Assembly: GCF_000092245.1 (NCBI RefSeq)
Contig: NC_014166.1
Span: 2,604,001 to 2,668,000 of the forward strand
Length of the DNA stretch: 64,000 bases
Direction: 5' to 3'
DNA from: Arcobacter nitrofigilis DSM 7299
Lineage (GTDB): Bacteria > Campylobacterota > Campylobacteria > Campylobacterales > Arcobacteraceae
The notes below the pieces were generated by a model, which did no database searches, was not told the origin of the DNA, and saw only the letters and a program-made list of their open reading frames with translations. A program made the translations under genes and the position numbers. Shown here piece after piece: positions 52,438-64,000 of the stretch (position 1 is the stretch's first letter; every line of letters starts with the position of its first letter).

Positions 52438-52483
52438 AAAGCTTAGCACAGAATAGATAAAAATCTATAAAGAGCTAAGCTTT
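52438..52483. terminator. terminator at the end of the rRNA operon
   Basis: Arms AAAGCTTAGC (52438-52447) and GCTAAGCTTT (52474-52483) pair perfectly and enclose a second hairpin (ATAGAT 52453-52458 with ATCTAT 52463-52468). On the minus strand a T run follows, 11 bases after 5S rRNA. T-rich sequence on the other side is short, so the main use is for the rRNA operon. Confidence 0.85.
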
Positions 52484-52493
52484 AAAAACTCAA

Positions 52494-52612
52494 GAGTTGG
52501 CGACGACTTACGTTTCCACAAGGGGACCCTGCAGTATTATCAGCGATGAAGTGCTTGACTTCCGGGTTCGGAATGGAGCCGGGTATTTCCACTTCTCTAT
52601 AATCACCAACAA
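52494..52612 (-). rRNA. rrf: 5S ribosomal RNA
   Basis: About 119 bases. The terminal helix GTTGGTG/CGCCAAC pairs at both ends, and the core CCGAACCCGGAAGTCAAGC is the conserved 5S loop B/C text. Ends are estimated to within a few bases. Confidence 0.95.
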
Positions 52613-52839
52613 AGTTGAGTAGTAAAAGCGAAGCTTTTAAATGAAAAGTTAAAAATGAAAAATGAAAAATCAAATTTCAATTCGCTCTTAATACTCAACT
52701 CTATCTTGAGATAGAATGTTTAATGTTAAAGTCTTTACACACAGAAAAAATAAAAGAAAAATTTTTCATTTTTAACTTTTCATTTTTCACTCATTAAGTA
52801 TGTACTTAATAAGATAGTAAACCAAGAAATATATAAAAT
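52613..52839 (-). repeat. 23S-5S spacer with 25-base inverted repeat and a 23S-closing arm
   Basis: A perfect 25-base inverted repeat lies at 52639-52663 and 52761-52785 (core ATGAAAAGTTAAAAATGAAA). Within its loop, 52719-52737 is the exact complement in RNA of 55908-55926 before 23S. Close to 23S, 52808-52834 pairs with 55788-55813. The spacer thus holds strands of two long-range helices plus a local one. A related AT-rich word occurs at the moaE start. Confidence 0.7.
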
Positions 52840-55747
<2,908 letters not shown>

Positions 55748-56051
55748 TAATTTGTATAACTAAATCTCTTTAGTTACCTTTTTTGATAATTATTCCTTGG
55801 CTACTATCTTATTAAATACAATATTTAATAAAAATAGTAATTGTGTGTTTAAATTGTTTTCTATTTTGTATTAAAATAAATCTCTTTATTCTAATTCGAA
55901 AAAATTTTAAAGACTTTAACATTAAATTTTTAAATAACATTTTCAGGAAATGCCTGAAAGCATTTTGATTCGAAAACCAAATATAAATCTTATTTTTTAA
56001 GACTTATATTTAGTTTTTATCTCTATTCTACTTTGGTTTAGGTGCTAATGT
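55748..56051 (-). promoter_or_regulatory. tRNA-Ala to 23S spacer
   Basis: Just over 300 bases with no gene. It carries the 5' strands of the 23S-closing helices: 55788-55813 (pairs with 52808-52834, one bulge) and 55908-55926 (pairs exactly with 52719-52737). Between them, ACACACA on the minus strand could also pair with TGTGTGT in the 23S-5S spacer. A short hairpin (GCATTTCCTGAAAATG region, 55945-55965) is also seen. Confidence 0.6.
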
Positions 56052-56127
56052 TGGTGGAGAATAGCGGGATCGAACCGCTGACCTCCTGCGTGCAAGGCAG
56101 GCGCTCTCCCAGCTGAGCTAATTCCCC
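56052..56127 (-). tRNA. tRNA-Ala (TGC anticodon)
   Basis: 76 bases with encoded CCA. Acceptor GGGGAAT/ATTCTCC has one wobble; anticodon loop CTTGCAC gives TGC. Standard rRNA spacer tRNA. Confidence 0.97.
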
Positions 56128-56146
56128 AACAAAGATTATCTTCTCA

Positions 56147-56223
56147 TGGTGGGCCTACCAGGACTTGAACCTGGGACCTCACGATTATCAGTCGAGCGCT
56201 CTAGCCAGCTGAGCTATAGGCCC
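56147..56223 (-). tRNA. tRNA-Ile (GAT anticodon)
   Basis: 77 bases with encoded CCA. Acceptor GGGCCTA/TAGGCCC is fully paired; anticodon loop CTGATAA gives GAT. It follows 16S and precedes tRNA-Ala. Confidence 0.97.
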
Positions 56224-56255
56224 ATTCTTCACCTATTATTTTCAATAACCTTTAC

Positions 56256-56271
56256 AAACCGAATATGATAT
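56256..56271 (-). repeat. 16S processing-helix 3' arm
   Basis: This arm is the exact complement in RNA of 57979-57994. The pair encloses 16S rRNA, as in the double-stranded RNase III target of other bacteria. Confidence 0.8.
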
Positions 56272-56334
56272 TGGATATTTACCCATTGTTTTTTATTTCT
56301 TGAAGTTAGAACCGAATCTAACTTCATTACTCTG

Positions 56335-57849
<1,515 letters not shown>

Positions 57850-58023
57850 AATGTTTAGTTTAATCATGACTAGTGTCTAACTCTTTTATTCAACTTCCGT
57901 AAAAGTTAATTGCAATTGTTTACTGACATTACTCATTGTTTTTTTAATAGACGAGAATTGTATAAATTCTCTTGTTTTATATCATATTCGGTTTATAAAA
58001 GTTACTTACTTCTTTAAACCGTA

Positions 58024-58038
58024 GTTTGTTAAAGAACA
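58024..58038 (-). promoter_or_regulatory. boxA antitermination site of the rRNA leader
   Basis: On the minus strand TGTTCTTTAACAAAC, close to the boxA consensus TGCTCTTTAACA, about 35-40 bases after the expected start of transcription. It would recruit NusB/NusE so that the untranslated operon escapes Rho. Confidence 0.75.
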
Positions 58039-58077
58039 TCAACCCTTCGCGACGTTTGTCACTCAAATTGGACGGGA

Positions 58078-58106
58078 ATTATAATAGGTTTTTTCTTCTT
58101 TGTCAA
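58078..58106 (-). promoter_or_regulatory. consensus sigma-70 promoter of the rRNA operon
   Basis: TTGACA (58106-58101), a 17-base spacer, and TATAAT (58083-58078) match the sigma-70 consensus at every position. The bases after it (TCCCGTCC) are GC-rich, like the discriminators of stringently controlled rRNA promoters. Other promoters in this window lack a -35 box. Confidence 0.88.
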
Positions 58107-58143
58107 GTGCTGGGAATTAAATTTAGCTTAAATTCTAAAATTT

Positions 58144-58782
58144 CTAGATTTTTTCAATAAAACCAGTATTTGCATAGACTTTAATGCCTGAGATATCGCC
58201 TTTATTAGATATAAAATTTATTATACAATCTTCATTTAATAAATATGAGGATGCATCGTTTTCTTCTGTACTTAACCTTGAATAGACTTTTCCATCACTT
58301 CCAAATGATAATTGTCCTATTGAAGAAGTACTATTACAAGACATAGTTATATTTTTTATTCCAAACTTTTTAGTTAATAGAACATATTCACTATTGGAAT
58401 TATTTTCCTCACAACTATTTGATGAGTAAATATACTTTTTAGTTAATGGATCTTTTAAACTCTCATCAGCATTTGCATGCCCGGTCATATTTTCATCACT
58501 AAATATAGAATAATAAATACCTCCTACAGTTTCACTACAATTTAAAAATTTCAATGTCCATCTTTTTCTAAACCATTTTGGATTTGATGAATCGTATTTA
58601 TCATCGATAAAAGCTTGTAGTCTTGTTTGATTTAAATAAAGTACCAATCTATCTATTGCTACTTTAAACTCAGGTTGAGTATTTTTAGGAAGAAGAGAAT
58701 ATGAAAAATATGATATTAAGAGTATTACAAATATAAGTTCAAATAAAAAATATGATTTTTTACTGTTTAATTTTTCGCACAT
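58144..58782 (-). CDS. type IV pilin-like (pseudopilin) protein
   Basis: 212 residues. The N terminus KKSYFLFELIFVILLISYFSYSLL is a prepilin-type helix: short basic leader, then a hydrophobic helix with Glu at position 5 of the mature form. The residue before the cut site is Ser rather than the usual Gly, so processing by prepilin peptidase is uncertain. The soluble part has four or five Cys residues and resembles a minor pseudopilin (GspH type). It overlaps the upstream GT39-like gene by 23 bases. No other secretion or pilus gene is in view. Confidence 0.65.
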   Translation of the reverse strand: MCEKLNSKKSYFLFELIFVILLISYFSYSLLPKNTQPEFKVAIDRLVLYLNQTRLQAFIDDKYDSSNPKWFRKRWTLKFLNCSETVGGIYYSIFSDENMTGHANADESLKDPLTKKYIYSSNSCEENNSNSEYVLLTKKFGIKNITMSCNSTSSIGQLSFGSDGKVYSRLSTEENDASSYLLNEDCIINFISNKGDISGIKVYANTGFIEKI

Positions 58783-59959
58783 AGATATCTAATAAATCTT
58801 TATTAAAATACTTTATCGTAAATTTTTTATCATATTTTATAGGATTATATAAAGACACAAAATAATCATTACCTTTTACGATGCCATAAAACTCCAATCT
58901 CTTTTGTAGTTTTCTATCAAAAGTTTTTATATTATTAATATCATTTTCTTTTAAAATATTTGCAATATCTTTTGCAAAAGAATAATTATATGCAAAATGT
59001 TTTTCTGGATTATCCAAAATCAAATAAAGAGGTTTATTGTATAAAAGTAAAAAAGTATTAACAAAAAGCAAAAAAATAGCTAACTTTACAATATTATAAT
59101 GAAGTTTTCTAAATTCAGGTAATCTAACTCTAAGTGAATGCATAAATAGTTTCAACATAATTGGAATTGATACTACTACATAAGGAGCAAAGTCTTCTAT
59201 ATATACTTTTTGTCTAAAAGAAAAAAGAAGTGAAAATATCATCGCAGTAATTGAAATGTACCAATAAATTGAATGTGTTCCTTTCATTCCCACTCTATAT
59301 AAAGAGTAAAAGAAATATAGAAATATCAAAGGGGAGAATATTGAAGCATATATTCCAAAAGTATCTAATAAGTAACTTCTTGGTTTCCCAGAGGCCTCAA
59401 ATCCATAAATATACATTGATAAGCCAAATAAAATTAAAGATATGACTAATAATTTATTTTCATTTTTACTTAGAGAATAAAAAAATAAAGCCAAAAATAA
59501 AACTGCAAAAGAGTTATCAACAAATAAGAAAAAAACTAATAAATAGTAATTGTGTTTTGAATATAACTTATAATAATACAGATACACTAAGGTACAGAAA
59601 ATAACAACAATAGAACTATTTATTAATAAAGAAGCACTAACAACTCCTGGAAGAAACATAAATATAAGTACGTTAACTAATCTATCTATCTCTTTTTTAA
59701 AATAGCCCTTAGTAAGTAAATACATTAAAATAACACTCAAAACATAAAGAATAATAAAAGGAAGTCTAATAGCGATATCATTGTTACCAAAAAAATATGT
59801 ACTAGATTTTGTTATATAAGATAAAACAGATTTATTTACTAAAACATTTAGTGCCTCATTATATGAGATACTTAAACCATTGGCAACAAAAATTAATACA
59901 ACAAAAAAAGTGGCTAGTACAAATCCAAAGATGTAGTTGTAAAATTTTTGTTTAATCAT
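58760..59959 (-). CDS. polytopic membrane protein, GT39/ArnT-like
   Basis: 399 residues with about ten membrane helices. The first external loop has GLSISYNEALNVLVNKS, with an acidic residue where ArnT/PMT-type glycosyltransferases hold the catalytic Asp/Glu, and then NNDIAIRLPFIILYVLSVILMY, matching the R-L-P block of that group. A short soluble C-terminal domain follows (LKENDINNIKTFDRKLQKRLEFYG). It may move a sugar from a polyprenyl carrier to a surface molecule. It touches the amidotransferase gene by one base (stop/start). Confidence 0.7.
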   Translation of the reverse strand: MIKQKFYNYIFGFVLATFFVVLIFVANGLSISYNEALNVLVNKSVLSYITKSSTYFFGNNDIAIRLPFIILYVLSVILMYLLTKGYFKKEIDRLVNVLIFMFLPGVVSASLLINSSIVVIFCTLVYLYYYKLYSKHNYYLLVFFLFVDNSFAVLFLALFFYSLSKNENKLLVISLILFGLSMYIYGFEASGKPRSYLLDTFGIYASIFSPLIFLYFFYSLYRVGMKGTHSIYWYISITAMIFSLLFSFRQKVYIEDFAPYVVVSIPIMLKLFMHSLRVRLPEFRKLHYNIVKLAIFLLFVNTFLLLYNKPLYLILDNPEKHFAYNYSFAKDIANILKENDINNIKTFDRKLQKRLEFYGIVKGNDYFVSLYNPIKYDKKFTIKYFNKDLLDIYVRKIKQ

Positions 59960-60528
59960 TATATTTTTAAGAAGTTACCAATTATTTCATATCCATGTTC
60001 ACTCATGATTGATTCTGGATGAAATTGAACTCCATATATTTTTTTGCCCTCAATTTCTAAAGACATAATTTCATCATCATCTAAACTTTTAGAAGTAACT
60101 TTAATACAAGATGGTAAATTATCTTGTTCTATAGTTAAGGAATGATACCTAGTTTGGGTAAACTCATTTGGTAAGCCATTAAATAAAATTGTATCACTTA
60201 AGACTTTTACTTTTGAGATCTTTCCATGCATCATATTATCTGCTCTTATAACTTTTCCTCCAAATACTTGTGCAATACTTTGGTGTCCTAAGCAAATACC
60301 AAATATTGGTTTTTTGTCAGCAAAATATTCAATAACCTCTAAACATATCCCTGCATCATCAGGAGTTGCAGGGCCTGGAGAGATTATGATCTTTTCAGGA
60401 TTAAGTTTTTCTATTTCTTCTATGCTTAGTTCATCATTTCTTATTACTTTTAAATCAGCACCTAGCTCTAAACAATATTGCACAATATTGTATGTAAAAG
60501 AGTCATAATTATCAATCATTAGTATCAT
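59959..60528 (-). CDS. anthranilate/aminodeoxychorismate synthase glutamine amidotransferase
   Basis: 189 residues, class I glutamine amidotransferase of the TrpG/PabA type: MIDNYDSFTYNIVQY, SPGPATPDDAGICLEVI, nucleophile in FGICLGHQSIAQVFGG (near residue 80), RYHSLTIE, and the catalytic HPES in VQFHPESIMSEHGYEIIGNFL. It supplies ammonia from glutamine for anthranilate or 4-amino-4-deoxychorismate. Without a nearby TrpE or PabB the pathway cannot be chosen, and many bacteria use one such subunit for both. Confidence 0.9.
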   Translation of the reverse strand: MILMIDNYDSFTYNIVQYCLELGADLKVIRNDELSIEEIEKLNPEKIIISPGPATPDDAGICLEVIEYFADKKPIFGICLGHQSIAQVFGGKVIRADNMMHGKISKVKVLSDTILFNGLPNEFTQTRYHSLTIEQDNLPSCIKVTSKSLDDDEIMSLEIEGKKIYGVQFHPESIMSEHGYEIIGNFLKI

Positions 60529-60677
60529 TTAAAATTTGTCCTTGACTATTTTTTTAATAGTTTATTTTATAGACAAATATTATAACCATTATTAAATTGT
60601 TTTTAAATTAATTTATTTTTTACAAATAAAATCTTTATAAAGAATAAAAAATACAGTTAATCTAGTTTAACAATTAC

Positions 60678-60697
60678 TGATAATCATTCTTATTATT
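60678..60697 (+). promoter_or_regulatory. Fur-box-like operator
   Basis: TGATAATCATT inside an AT-rich stretch matches 11 contiguous bases of the Fur consensus core, about 80 bases before the iron-binding-protein gene. This indicates repression when iron is plentiful. The rest of the gap from 60529 holds only AT-rich sequence. Confidence 0.65.
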
Positions 60698-60772
60698 AAG
60701 GATAAGCAAAGTTGTTTTAGTTTATAATCATCACTTTAAAATTATTATTAATATACATAAAAGGAAACCCAT

Positions 60773-61780
60773 ATGTTAAAAATTTTTATACCAATTATAT
60801 TGCTCTTAGTAAGCTCACTTTATGCAAGTAATGAAGTAAATGTTTATTCACACAGACACTATGATACAGATAAAAAAATATTTAAGCTATTTGAAAAAGA
60901 GACAGGTATCAAAGTAAATGTAGTAAAAGCAATGGCAGATGAATTGATAAAAAGAATGGAAACAGAAGGAGATAAATCTCCTGCAGATGTTCTTATTACT
61001 GTTGATGCTGCTGGTTTATATAAAGCTAAAACAAAAGGTTTATTACAAGCCATCAAATCAGATTATTTAGAAAAAAATATTCCAAAAAACTTAAGAGACA
61101 AAGATAATGAATGGTTTGGGGTAACAATAAGAGCAAGAGTTGCAGTTTATAAAAAAGGTGAAGGAATAGGGAAAGAGTTATCAACATATGAAGATTTAGC
61201 TGATCCAAAATATAAGGGTCAAATTATGGTTAGATCTTCAAATAATGTATATAACCAATCATTATTAGCAGCTGTAGTAGCTCACCATGGAAAAGAATAT
61301 GCTTTAAAATGGGCCAAAGGAATAGTTGCAAATATGGCAAGAAGTCCAAAGGGTGATGATATGTATCAAGTAAAAGCTATCGCTTATGGTATTGGTAAAA
61401 TTGGAATTGTAAATACATACTATGTTGGAAAAATGTATGGAAGTAAAAACTTATCAGATGTTGATGCTGTAAATAAAGTGAAAATATTTTTTCCTAAATT
61501 TGAAGATGGTGGAACACATATAAACATAAGTGGAGCAGGAGTTGCAAGATACTCACCAAATAAAGCAAATGCAATAAAATTTATAGAATTTTTAGCAAGT
61601 CCAGAGGCACAAAAACTTTTTGCTGAAGAAAATTATGAATATCCTGTTTTAAAAAGTGTAAAAGAAGCGGCAGTTGATAAATCTTGGGGAACATTTACTC
61701 CTGATAATATCTCACTTGAAGAATTAGGTAAACACAATGCTGAAGCAGTAAGAATATTTGATTCTGCTGGTTGGAAATAA
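60773..61780 (+). CDS. fbpA: ferric iron ABC transporter, periplasmic binding protein
   Basis: 335 residues. Signal peptide LKIFIPIILLLVSSLYASNEV. The mature protein has VNVYSHRHYDTDKKIFKLFEKETGIKVNVV, as in FutA/FbpA. DVLITVDAAGLYKAKTKGLL follows, then KIGIVNTYYVGKM with the Tyr pair that coordinates Fe(III). GGTHINISGAGVARYSPNK and SPEAQKLFAEENYEYPV are C-terminal family text. It captures ferric iron in the periplasm for the permease encoded 17 bases later. Confidence 0.93.
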   Translation: MLKIFIPIILLLVSSLYASNEVNVYSHRHYDTDKKIFKLFEKETGIKVNVVKAMADELIKRMETEGDKSPADVLITVDAAGLYKAKTKGLLQAIKSDYLEKNIPKNLRDKDNEWFGVTIRARVAVYKKGEGIGKELSTYEDLADPKYKGQIMVRSSNNVYNQSLLAAVVAHHGKEYALKWAKGIVANMARSPKGDDMYQVKAIAYGIGKIGIVNTYYVGKMYGSKNLSDVDAVNKVKIFFPKFEDGGTHINISGAGVARYSPNKANAIKFIEFLASPEAQKLFAEENYEYPVLKSVKEAAVDKSWGTFTPDNISLEELGKHNAEAVRIFDSAGWK

Positions 61781-61797
61781 GAAAGGTTTTACAATAA

Positions 61798-63375
61798 TTG
61801 AAATATCTCAATAAACTAACGATAAGTAGTCTTTTTTTAACTCTACTTATCTCTATGCCAGCACTATTTATTTTATCAAATATATTTGTAACTACTCCAA
61901 ATTGGACACACTTAGTAGATACAGTATTATTAGGATATATACTTAATTCATTGTACATCATGGTTGGTGTTGCAGTTCTAACTTCAATTATGGGGTTTAC
62001 AACTGCTTATATAACTTCATTTTTTACTTTTTCAGGCTCTAACTTTTTCCATTATGCACTAATTCTTCCCTTTGCAATACCAACTTATATTGTTTCTTAT
62101 GCTTATGGAGGTATGTTTGATATAACAGGAAGTGTTACAACTTTTATTTTGCATCTACTTGGTAAAAACTTAGGAGAGGTTTACTTTTTTGATATTATGT
62201 CAATAGAAGGTGCTATTTTAGTAATGTCATTTGTTTTATATCCATATGTATACTTAATCTCTAAAACATACTTAAACTCTGAATCTTCTTCTATAGTTGA
62301 TGCTTCAAAAACAATGGGACTTACAAACTTCCAAATATTTTATAAAGTTATTATTCCCATATCAAGACCAGCAATCGTAGCAGGTGTTATTTTAGCAGTT
62401 ATGGAAGCTGTTTCTGATTTTGGGGTTATGGATTATTATGGAGTTTCTACTTTTGTAACAGGTATCTTTAGAACTTGGTTTGGAATGGGAAGTGTAGAAG
62501 ATGCTTCAAAATTAGCTTCTATGCTTATGTTATTTATATTTGTATTAATCTTTTTAGAGAGATATCAAAGAAAAAACACACGATATAGAAGTGCGGGAAA
62601 AGATTTTAAACCAATCAAAAAAGAAAAATTAAGTGGATATAAAAATATATTAGCTTTTATTTTATGTTTTATTCCCTTTTTCTTAGGCTTTTTACTTCCT
62701 TTTTCTCAAATGAGTTATTGGTTTTATTTATCTTATAAATCAACTATAAATGATGATTTTTTAACTATCTTTTATCAAACTTTATCTTTGGGAATTGGAA
62801 CATCTATCCTAATCACTTTTTTAGCCTTTGTTTTTACCTATAATGTTAGGGTACACAAAAGTAAATTAGCAGATTATATAACACAAATATCAAAGCTTGG
62901 ATACTCTATTCCAGGTTCAGTTATAGCTGTTGGAATTTTATCATTCTTTTTGATTATAAACAAAGCCTTTGATATCTTACTTGTGGGAAGTATTGTTGCT
63001 GTTATTTTTGGATATGTAGTTAGATTCTTAGCAATTTCAATCAACAACTATGAATCTGGATTTGCAAAGATACCTCAAACTTATGATGATGCTTGTAAAA
63101 CTATGGATATAAGTACATTTGGAACTTTTTTTAGAGTAATATTCCCTTTGATAAAAAACTCAATAATTGTAAGCTTGATAATTATATTTATAGAAGTAAT
63201 AAAAGAGTTACCTTTAACTATGATATTAAGACCATTTAACTTTGACACACTTGCAGTATTTTCACATGAATTAGTTGGGCAAGCCCAAATATTTGAATCA
63301 AGTGTTCCTGCAATGTTTATTGTAATACTTGGAATTATATCTGTTTTAATTCTCGCACAAAAAATGAAAAATTAA
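61798..63375 (+). CDS. fbpB: ferric iron ABC transporter permease
   Basis: 525 residues, about twelve membrane helices, made of two fused permease halves. Each half has the EAA-type ATPase-contact loop: DASKTMGLTNFQIFYKVIIPISRPAIVAGV near residue 170 and DACKTMDISTFGTFFRVIFPLIKNSIIVSL near residue 435. The start is TTG at 61798 with GAAAGG 11 bases before it. It forms the inner-membrane channel with FbpC. It lies between fbpA and fbpC in one operon. Confidence 0.93.
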   Translation: MKYLNKLTISSLFLTLLISMPALFILSNIFVTTPNWTHLVDTVLLGYILNSLYIMVGVAVLTSIMGFTTAYITSFFTFSGSNFFHYALILPFAIPTYIVSYAYGGMFDITGSVTTFILHLLGKNLGEVYFFDIMSIEGAILVMSFVLYPYVYLISKTYLNSESSSIVDASKTMGLTNFQIFYKVIIPISRPAIVAGVILAVMEAVSDFGVMDYYGVSTFVTGIFRTWFGMGSVEDASKLASMLMLFIFVLIFLERYQRKNTRYRSAGKDFKPIKKEKLSGYKNILAFILCFIPFFLGFLLPFSQMSYWFYLSYKSTINDDFLTIFYQTLSLGIGTSILITFLAFVFTYNVRVHKSKLADYITQISKLGYSIPGSVIAVGILSFFLIINKAFDILLVGSIVAVIFGYVVRFLAISINNYESGFAKIPQTYDDACKTMDISTFGTFFRVIFPLIKNSIIVSLIIIFIEVIKELPLTMILRPFNFDTLAVFSHELVGQAQIFESSVPAMFIVILGIISVLILAQKMKN

Positions 63376-63386
63376 TAAGGAATTTA

Positions 63387-64000
63387 ATGATTGGCATTAG
63401 TATAAAAAACTTTTCTATAGCTTTTGGAGACAATGAGATATTAAATGACATCTCTTTTGATGTTCAAGCTGGAGAAATAGTTACAATATTAGGACCTAGT
63501 GGTTGTGGTAAGAGTACTATTTTAAGAAGTATATCCTCACTAGAGAGTGGTTACACTGGCTCTATATTTTTAAATGAAACATGTTTATTAAATGGAGCAA
63601 ATAAGTGTAATAAAGATATTGGTTATATCTTTCAAGATTATGCTTTATTTCCCCATTTAAATGTAAAAGAAAATATAGAATTTGCACTATTTAAACTAAA
63701 AGCAAATGAGAGACAAAAAAGAGTTGATAAGTTATTAAAACAATTCGATTTAGTAGAACATAAAAATAAACAAATTCATGAATTAAGTGGTGGTCAACAA
63801 CAAAGGGTTTCAATAGCAAGAGTAATAGCCTATGAACCAAAGATATTGCTTCTTGATGAACCTTTTGCAAATCTCGATTCTATTTTAAGAGCAAAAACAA
63901 AATTCTGGTTAAAAAACCTAATAAAAGAGTTGGGATTATCAGCTATTTTAGTTACCCATGACCAAAAAGAAGCTTTATCTATGTCTGATAAGATAGGAAT
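63387..64000 (+). CDS. fbpC: ferric iron ABC transporter ATPase, 3' end outside window
   Basis: About 204 residues visible, with no stop before the window edge. ABC motifs: Walker A LGPSGCGKSTILR near residue 40, Q-loop IFQDYALFPHLNV, signature LSGGQQQRVSIAR, Walker B ILLLDEPFANLD, switch VTHDQKEAL. The order and text match the FbpC/PotA-type subfamily. AATAAGGAA precedes the ATG, 11 bases after fbpB. It completes the fbpABC importer; the C-terminal regulatory domain is not seen. Confidence 0.93.
   Translation, partial: MIGISIKNFSIAFGDNEILNDISFDVQAGEIVTILGPSGCGKSTILRSISSLESGYTGSIFLNETCLLNGANKCNKDIGYIFQDYALFPHLNVKENIEFALFKLKANERQKRVDKLLKQFDLVEHKNKQIHELSGGQQQRVSIARVIAYEPKILLLDEPFANLDSILRAKTKFWLKNLIKELGLSAILVTHDQKEALSMSDKIG

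Noticed and set aside
52264-52449. Hydrophobic open frame on the minus strand next to the rRNA terminator
   Set aside because: Its apparent hydrophobicity comes from A/T-only codons, and it has no ribosome-binding site.

Overview
This 64 kb window is low-GC, gene-dense chromosomal DNA that fits a member of the Campylobacterota close to Arcobacter. The evidence is a combination of traits: futalosine-pathway MqnA next to UppP, separate but overlapping rpoB and rpoC (fused in Helicobacter), a glutamine synthetase with Phe where the adenylylated Tyr usually sits, a complete pyruvate dehydrogenase complex, and a TATAAT-dominated promoter style. No prophage, insertion sequence, CRISPR array or defence island is visible. 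Most of the window is core genome. I did not find an obviously new multi-gene system; the most interesting signals are regulatory and RNA-structural.

Layout. 1-9.1 kb: an accessory-looking set of small genes (the end of an MFS transporter, an alpha/beta hydrolase, a lipoprotein, a methyltransferase, a DUF234 protein, an EEP-family phosphatase, a LysE exporter, YaiI, YwbE, a membrane protein with an internal duplication, and an FkbM methyltransferase whose frame has no normal start codon). 8.2-16.4 kb: lipoylation genes (lipA and a LipM/LplA-like gene) divergent from aceE-aceF-lpdA, whose products carry three closely similar lipoyl domains. 16.4-20.5 kb: a small membrane protein, an SGNH hydrolase, and a tightly overlapping nickel ECF transporter operon in the order nikK-M-L-Q-O. 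20.6-35.7 kb, minus strand: the translation/transcription superoperon, read as tRNA-Phe, -Thr, -Tyr, -Gly, tuf, rpmG, tRNA-Trp, secE, nusG, rplK, rplA, rplJ, rplL, rpoB, rpoC, with RNA hairpins in several gaps. 35.7-51 kb: envelope genes (murD, mraY, ponA, uppP, murG, ftsW, ftsI) interleaved with gpmI, glnA, a PHP phosphatase, moaE/moaD and mqnA. 51-52.3 kb: cyclophilin, a CopD-like membrane protein and a Rof (Rho-inhibitor) homologue. 52.4-58.1 kb, minus strand: a full rRNA operon (16S, tRNA-Ile, tRNA-Ala, 23S, 5S) with a consensus promoter, boxA and long processing helices. 58.1-60.5 kb: a pseudopilin-like gene, a GT39-like membrane protein and a trpG/pabA-type amidotransferase. 60.7 kb to the end: a ferric-iron ABC importer (binding protein, permease, ATPase cut by the window edge) behind a Fur-box-like sequence.

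How the parts connect. The lip genes make the cofactor that the neighbouring PDH complex needs, and the two sets share one 327-base divergent region with a three-copy 10-base motif. The mur/fts genes supply the lipid II pathway from MurD to transpeptidation. The nickel and iron importers are separate metal-uptake units. Statements on promoters, leaders and RNA folds come from reading the bases only; no folding, alignment or database search was run.
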